DNA from: an uncultured Lachnospiraceae bacterium
GTDB taxonomy: Bacteria > Bacillota > Clostridia > Lachnospirales > Lachnospiraceae
Assembly: GCA_945621435.1 (NCBI GenBank)
Contig: CALZBR010000025.1
Location: 1-36,956 of the forward strand
DNA length: 36,956 nucleotides
Reading direction: 5' to 3'
Shown piece after piece: positions 32,626-36,956 of this stretch (the first letter of the stretch is position 1; each line of letters starts with the position of its first letter). The position numbers and the translations under genes are program-made. The notes beneath the pieces are model-generated. The model searched no databases, was not told the origin of the DNA, and saw only the letters and a list, made by a program, of their open reading frames with translations.

Positions 32626-33681
32626 ATGGCTATTACAGTTAAGAAAAGCGGATTCGGGAAATGCCCGAACGGTAAGGAAATTACGTTGTATACTTTGAGT
32701 AATGAAGCGGGAATGGAGGCTGCTGTGACCGATTTGGGCGCCATATTGGTCAAACTCATTGTTCCTGATGCAAAGGGAGAAAAGAAGGATGTGGTGCTGG
32801 GATTTGATAATGGCGAGTCTTACCTTGGCAATCCCAGCTTTTTCGGAGCTGTCATCGGACCCAATGCCAACCGTATCGGAAATGCTAAGTTCAGTATTGA
32901 TGGCAAAGAATACCGGCTGGACGTAAATGACGGCGAGAATAATTTGCACAGCCATATGGATAATGGTTATCATAAGCAGCTTTGGAAGGCCGAAATCCTG
33001 TCTGACGGGGTCAAGTTTGAACTGGAAGATACCGACGGCAATATGGGATTCCCCGGAAATAAAAAGGTTTCTGTCAGCTATGTGCTGGGAGAGGACAATT
33101 CACTGCGTTTACATTACCATGGCACCAGTGACAGGAAGACGGTGTTGAATCTCACTAACCATACCTATTTCAATCTGGACGGACATGACAGCGGCAAGAT
33201 TGAAGACCATGAGCTGTGGCTGGGGGCTTCTCAGTATACTCCTGCGGATTCCGGTTCTATTCCTGTAGGTGATATTGTTCCCGTGGCAGGAACACCTATG
33301 GACTTCACCACCGCCAAAAAGGTGGGGGCAGAGATCGGTGCCGATTTCCAGGCACTGAATTTTGCAGGCGGATATGACCATAACTGGGTTATCGACGGAT
33401 GGAAGAACGATGGTCAGTTGATTCATTTTGCTACGGTTAAGGCTCCTTTGAGCGGCAGAGTGATGAAAGCGTATACGGATCTTCCCGGTGTTCAGTTCTA
33501 TGCCGGCAATTTTATTGCACCTCAGGACGGAAAGGAAGGAAGCCGTTACGGCAAACGTAGTGGATTGTGTCTGGAGACTCAGTTCTATCCTGATTCTGTC
33601 AACAAGCCCCAGTTCCCTTCCTGTATCTTCGGAGAGGGCAGAGAGCTGGATACGGTAACCGTCTATAAGTTTGAAAATTAA
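32626..33681 (+). CDS. galM: Aldose 1-epimerase (mutarotase)
   Basis: A 351-aa enzyme interconverting alpha and beta anomers of hexoses such as glucose or galactose. The substrate motifs are present: IGPNANRIGNAKF (Asn and Arg), HSH-type start of the second motif (NNLHSHMDNG), the catalytic His in NLTNHTYFNLDG and the Glu in GLCLETQFYPDS. It has no signal peptide and so acts in the cytoplasm. AGGAGG precedes the ATG. No galactose genes lie nearby; phosphorylase reactions in this region release free glucose, which could be its substrate. Confidence 0.93.
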   Translation: MAITVKKSGFGKCPNGKEITLYTLSNEAGMEAAVTDLGAILVKLIVPDAKGEKKDVVLGFDNGESYLGNPSFFGAVIGPNANRIGNAKFSIDGKEYRLDVNDGENNLHSHMDNGYHKQLWKAEILSDGVKFELEDTDGNMGFPGNKKVSVSYVLGEDNSLRLHYHGTSDRKTVLNLTNHTYFNLDGHDSGKIEDHELWLGASQYTPADSGSIPVGDIVPVAGTPMDFTTAKKVGAEIGADFQALNFAGGYDHNWVIDGWKNDGQLIHFATVKAPLSGRVMKAYTDLPGVQFYAGNFIAPQDGKEGSRYGKRSGLCLETQFYPDSVNKPQFPSCIFGEGRELDTVTVYKFEN

Positions 33682-33690
33682 TCATCTTTG

Positions 33691-33717
33691 CTTCGTCAGT
33701 TTTTGTCGAAGGTTTTT
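33691..33717 (+). terminator. Weak terminator after galM
   Basis: A 5-bp stem (CTTCG at 33691-33695 with CGAAG at 33707-33711) is followed by GTTTTT. The stem is short, so the call is tentative. Confidence 0.4.
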
Positions 33718-33740
33718 GGGACATCCCTGACAAAGAATGA

Positions 33741-33774
33741 TAAAATACCTCCTTATGCCAATGGTAAAATACCT
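33741..33774 (+). repeat. Short direct repeat before the LysM gene
   Basis: TAAAATACCT occurs at 33741-33750 and 33765-33774, 24 bp apart, with similar following bases (TTAT). Each copy starts with a possible -10 (TAAAAT), but no matching -35 is clear. It may mark tandem weak promoters or a binding site. Confidence 0.4.
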
Positions 33775-33816
33775 TATTGCAGAAAGTAATATGCAAGGCA
33801 TGGGAGGTGTTTTTTT

Positions 33817-35022
33817 ATGGAGTTACCAAAAAATATTACACAAATCGGAGAGGTAAACCGGAACTGCAGGATTTACGTGGAGGACTATGTCATTACATAC
33901 ATCAAAGATCTGAACGGACATGCCCTCGATAAGGAGATTGGAGTGGCTCTCTTCGGAAACAGAAAAGAAGAGGAGGGAGTAGAATACCTGTTTTTGTATG
34001 GAGCCAGTAAGATGAATTATCTTCAGAGAGAGAGCAGACACCTTTCCCAGGCAATTCTGCAGGAGGCAGAAAAGAGTCGAAGAAAGTATTTTGATGAGTA
34101 TACCTTTTTGGCTTATGGTATCCTGAACGGTGGCATGGTGGAAGGATTTCATGTTTATGAGCAGGGAAGCTGCAGATACATATCCGGTTATGCACAGTTT
34201 TATGAAAAGAATGACCGTATGCTCCATTTCATGGTAACTGAGCGGGAGGAGGTTAAGCCTGAGGAGTACCATCTGGAGAAATATGAGGAGGTGCGGCAGA
34301 GGCAGGAGGAACGAAAGCAAAAGGCAGAGGAACAGGAAATCAGAGGAAGTTATCGGGAGAGACTGGGAAAGACAGAGAATGGGGAAGGAAGCACACGGTT
34401 ACAGAGGATGAAAATGATGGCGACAGCCTCCTTTGCGCTCCTTTGTATTGCAGGGCTGGCGTCATTGAATAATGGGGAGGGGTTGGACAGGTTCAAGAAT
34501 ACAGCTAAGGATATGCTGGGGAGTTTGGGTGAAAAACAGCTTCCTGATGCTACAGAGGTGGTGAACGGCAAGGCTCAAGTGGCATCTGTAGTGACGGAGG
34601 ACAAGCTGACGGATGCGCTCCTGAAAGAAAACGAAGGAGTGGCGCCAAATGCGACGCCTGTGCCCAGTGCGACGCCTGTGCCCAGTGCCACGCCTGCGCC
34701 CAGTGCGACACCTGCGCCCAGTGCCACGCCTGTGCCCAGTGCCACGCCTGCACCCAGTGCGACGCCTGCGCCCAGTGCGACACCTGCGCCCAGTGCGACG
34801 CCTGCGCCGGGGACTTCACCTGCAGACTCTTCAAGTGTTGTGACGTTTCCCGATTTGGAGGAATCAACACCGGTAACATATACAGTCAGGCGAGGGGATA
34901 CATTGATTAAAATTTGTCTGAAAAGATACGGCAACGACAAGAAGATTGCGGAAATCTGTGAAATGAATAATATAAAGAACCCTGACAAGATTAAAATTGG
35001 ACAAAAAATTCTATTACCATGA
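33817..35022 (+). CDS. Membrane-anchored LysM protein with a Pro/Ala/Thr repeat linker
   Basis: A 401-aa protein in four parts. Residues 1-165 form a soluble domain I do not recognise, followed by a charged, Glu-rich helical stretch (about 145-185). One membrane segment lies at about 200-216. Residues 279-331 are an SATPAP/SATPVP repeat, and residues 355-401 are a LysM domain (YTVRRGDTLIKICLKRYGN to KIKIGQKILLP). The repeat should span the wall so that LysM reaches peptidoglycan while the N-terminal domain stays in the cytoplasm. GGGAGG precedes the ATG. It is followed by two more membrane-associated genes. It could link a cytoplasmic process to the wall; its function is unknown. Confidence 0.85.
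   Translation: MELPKNITQIGEVNRNCRIYVEDYVITYIKDLNGHALDKEIGVALFGNRKEEEGVEYLFLYGASKMNYLQRESRHLSQAILQEAEKSRRKYFDEYTFLAYGILNGGMVEGFHVYEQGSCRYISGYAQFYEKNDRMLHFMVTEREEVKPEEYHLEKYEEVRQRQEERKQKAEEQEIRGSYRERLGKTENGEGSTRLQRMKMMATASFALLCIAGLASLNNGEGLDRFKNTAKDMLGSLGEKQLPDATEVVNGKAQVASVVTEDKLTDALLKENEGVAPNATPVPSATPVPSATPAPSATPAPSATPVPSATPAPSATPAPSATPAPSATPAPGTSPADSSSVVTFPDLEESTPVTYTVRRGDTLIKICLKRYGNDKKIAEICEMNNIKNPDKIKIGQKILLP
34651..34809 (+). repeat. 18-bp tandem repeat inside the LysM gene
   Basis: Almost nine copies of an 18-base unit encode ATP(A/V)PS. Units differ only at a few positions (GCG or GCC, GTG or GCG, ACG or ACA). Copy number could change by slippage in steps of six residues without breaking the frame. 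Confidence 0.9.
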
Positions 35023-35089
35023 TAGTATATTTTGTGATAAAATAATGTTTACGTATATCCAATATTATTACACATGATGCGGAGGCAGT

Positions 35090-36301
35090 ATGGCGGACAT
35101 CAGAAGTTACCTCAGAGAAAAGAAAAAGATGGAAAATGAACAGAGTGGGAGCAGGCAGGGTGGTTACAAACAAAAGATCATGAAATACAAACTGACACAT
35201 GTCTATCGTTTCCTGTTGGTGCTGATTGTGATAGTTGCCGTTATTGTTTTGGTGATATTACAATACAAACAGCATGTCTATACCGGTCACGAGGTTTTGG
35301 CAGTGGTGGAGAGGGAGAGGGTTGCCGGCACCAGAGATCTGAGGCTGGGCAGTTCTATTCTGACATACAGCAAGGATGGTGCTCATTGTACTGATTCCAA
35401 AGGCAAGGTGACTTGGAATCAGACCTACGAGTTTCAAGATGCGATTATTGCGACTTGCGGAGAAACGGTTGCGATTGCGGACTATAATGGAAGAACTATC
35501 TATGTGCAGAACACAAAGAGTCTGATCAGTCAGATTTCAACTACCATGCCCATACGAGAGGTGACTGTGTCTGCAGCCGGATATGTAACTGCTGTGCTGG
35601 ATGGGCAGGATGTTACTTGGATTAATACATATGACCCCAGCGGCGAATTGGTTTTTCAGGGGCAGGCCCGTATGAGCGACACCGGATATCCGGAGGCAAT
35701 CAGCCTCTCGCCTGATGGAGAGATGCTTTGCGTGGCTTACTGGTATTTGAATGCAGGTCTTATCAAAACTGATATTGCATTTTACAATTTCGGAGAAGTC
35801 GGTCAGAATAACAGTGATTTTTTGGTCAGTGCCAATTCCTATACGGACATGATTGTGCCGCAGGTATGCTTTATGAACAACAGTACCGCGTTTGCGGTGG
35901 GGGACAACCGCCTAATGATTTATGCGGGAGAACATAAGCCGGTGTCTAAGGCGGAGCATCTGTTAAATGAAGAGATATTTGCCGTTTATTACAGCGAGAA
36001 ATATATCGGGTTGGTATTTCGTTCCGAGGTTGCAGAACATCTGTATCGTATGGATGTTTACGATACTACTGCCTCAAAGAAAGGAAGTTTTTATATAGAT
36101 ATTGAATATACGGACATCTTTTTCGGCAAAGATAACTTTGTTGCATATAATGAGACAGAGTGTATGATCATGAATCTGTCCGGAGTCGAAAAGTTTAACG
36201 GCACCTTCGGAAAGACCGTGAGATTGATGCTGCCTGCGGACGGAGCTTATAAATATACATTGGTCACAGATGATTCCATTGAAACAATACAGTTGAAGTA
36301 A
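35090..36301 (+). CDS. DUF5711-like single-pass membrane protein
   Basis: A 403-aa protein with a basic cytoplasmic tail, one membrane segment (residues 40-60) and a large extracellular part rich in beta strands. Repeated short blocks such as GETVAIADYNGRTIYV, AAGYVTAVLDG and LSPDGEMLCVAYW are typical of beta-propeller blades. I believe this matches a Lachnospiraceae family of unknown function (DUF5711), recalled rather than searched. CGGAGG precedes the ATG. It sits between the LysM protein and a CvpA protein, 13 bases from the latter, which suggests a role at the envelope. No catalytic residues are evident. Confidence 0.78.
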   Translation: MADIRSYLREKKKMENEQSGSRQGGYKQKIMKYKLTHVYRFLLVLIVIVAVIVLVILQYKQHVYTGHEVLAVVERERVAGTRDLRLGSSILTYSKDGAHCTDSKGKVTWNQTYEFQDAIIATCGETVAIADYNGRTIYVQNTKSLISQISTTMPIREVTVSAAGYVTAVLDGQDVTWINTYDPSGELVFQGQARMSDTGYPEAISLSPDGEMLCVAYWYLNAGLIKTDIAFYNFGEVGQNNSDFLVSANSYTDMIVPQVCFMNNSTAFAVGDNRLMIYAGEHKPVSKAEHLLNEEIFAVYYSEKYIGLVFRSEVAEHLYRMDVYDTTASKKGSFYIDIEYTDIFFGKDNFVAYNETECMIMNLSGVEKFNGTFGKTVRLMLPADGAYKYTLVTDDSIETIQLK

Positions 36302-36314
36302 CGGAGGAAAAGAT

Positions 36315-36896
36315 ATGGGAGATACAACAAATATATTAGCTGAAACCGGTTTGGGCGGTACGATTAATTTTCTGCTCCTGATTGTACTGGGGGTGGCACT
36401 GATTAAATTGATAGATGGTTATAAAAAAGGAATTATCAAGGAGATTATCTCGTTGGTTTCGCTTTTGGTGCTCTGCGCAGTGGTTGCCCTTGTCGCAGGA
36501 GGTATCAGCTGCTATCAGGATAAGAAAATACTTCATGTTGTTGTGGCATTTCTGTTACTTGGAGTGTTGGGCGTTGTGCATCACCTTCTTGGGGTAGTAT
36601 TCTTTTCTGCCAAAATGATTTCGAAATTACCTGTGGTGCATTTTGCGGACAAGCTGCTGGGTGCTGTATTTGGTGTTTTGGAGGTGCTACTGGTTCTTTG
36701 GACGATTGATACCCTTGTTTTAATGATGGATGAGAATTCACTTACGAACCTGTATGCGACTTACGTTAATGACAGTGAATTATTGACCTGGATATCTGAT
36801 AAAAATTATTTATCACGTTTCGTAGAACAAGTGATTCCCGGAGTGGATTTGAGGAGTCTTTCAGAGCTGTTAGAGATGTATAAAAATAATTTGTAA
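36315..36896 (+). CDS. CvpA-family membrane protein
   Basis: A 193-aa protein with four membrane segments (about residues 12-30, 42-60, 72-95, 110-135). The pattern LIKLIDGYKKGIIKEIISLVSLL and the later KLLGAVFGVLEVLLVLW fit the CvpA family, members of which have been tied to colicin V production and envelope stress. Length is usual. A GGAGG lies seven bases upstream of the ATG. It ends the envelope gene trio just before the promoter at 36914. Confidence 0.83.
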   Translation: MGDTTNILAETGLGGTINFLLLIVLGVALIKLIDGYKKGIIKEIISLVSLLVLCAVVALVAGGISCYQDKKILHVVVAFLLLGVLGVVHHLLGVVFFSAKMISKLPVVHFADKLLGAVFGVLEVLLVLWTIDTLVLMMDENSLTNLYATYVNDSELLTWISDKNYLSRFVEQVIPGVDLRSLSELLEMYKNNL

Positions 36897-36913
36897 AAAA
36901 ATCAAAAAAGGTG

Positions 36914-36942
36914 TTGACTTTAAAAAACAGATATGATATTCT
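36914..36942 (+). promoter_or_regulatory. Strong promoter, possibly of an rRNA or tRNA operon
   Basis: TTGACT (36914-36919), 17 bases and TATTCT (36937-36942). The sequence after it (AACTAAGCTGTCGC, up to the window end) resembles rRNA leader sequences of Lachnospiraceae as I remember them. No ribosome site or start codon is seen. What it transcribes lies outside the window. Confidence 0.55.
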
Positions 36943-36956
36943 AACTAAGCTGTCGC

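Noticed and set aside
34550..34988. Two minus-strand open frames with HWAQ or GAGVAL repeats
   Set aside because: They are the reverse reading of the 18-bp repeat in the LysM gene; they lack ribosome sites and stay open only because the repeat has no stop in any frame.
1..36956. CRISPR array, insertion sequence, prophage or attachment site
   Set aside because: No repeat-spacer series, transposase, integrase, terminal inverted repeats or tRNA-linked duplication was seen.

Overview
The window looks like a piece of chromosome from a Clostridia member, most likely of the Lachnospiraceae. This is inferred from family content, not from a database search. Supporting signs are strong AGGAGG-type ribosome binding sites, sigma-A-type promoters with 17-bp spacers, a RelQ-type small alarmone synthetase, an anaerobic radical SAM activase, LplA-type sugar-binding proteins, the dnaX-ybaB-recR gene order, DUF5711-like and LysM envelope proteins, and a tRNA-Ser without an encoded CCA.

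Layout. 1-2.8 kb (minus): a YtrA-type GntR regulator with an ABC exporter (one ATPase, two permeases), the genes overlapping end to end, behind a promoter with a 12-bp palindrome. 2.9-4.15 kb (minus): tadA and relQ. 4.2-10.5 kb (plus): glycogen phosphorylase, 4-alpha-glucanotransferase, a radical SAM activase and a MATE transporter, closed by a terminator. 10.5-12.9 kb: a 61-aa protein with a possible switch-like leader, then a BlaI/M56 signalling pair with three regularly spaced operators, an unusual Cys-rich sensor domain and a 54-aa lipoprotein that was easy to miss. 12.9-15.7 kb (minus): a GGDEF-EAL protein and a D-lactate dehydrogenase.

15.9-21.26 kb (plus) is the most unusual part. One promoter and one terminator bracket four genes: a membrane alkaline-phosphatase-superfamily (sulfatase/LTA-synthase-like) enzyme, an 87-aa membrane protein with a YIDPATTSY motif, a single polypeptide joining a YidC/Oxa1 insertase domain to a CDP-glycerol glycerophosphotransferase domain, and an opine-dehydrogenase-family oxidoreductase. 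Together they suggest an undescribed route for making or decorating a phosphopolyol cell-surface polymer.

21.3-28.7 kb is a cello-oligosaccharide module. A cellobiose phosphorylase (minus) is divergent from a LacI regulator, two ABC permeases and a substrate-binding lipoprotein. Both promoters carry the same 17-bp box, so a shared LacI switch is likely. The ABC ATPase is not here. The module ends in two tandem terminators next to tRNA-Ser(CGA).

28.9-33.7 kb is a housekeeping run: a phosphofructokinase with mixed specificity residues, dnaX, ybaB, recR and an aldose epimerase. 33.8-36.9 kb holds envelope genes: a membrane-anchored LysM protein with an 18-bp tandem repeat, a DUF5711-like single-pass protein and a CvpA-family protein. 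The last 45 bases contain a strong promoter whose downstream sequence resembles a stable-RNA leader, so an rRNA or tRNA operon may start just past the window.
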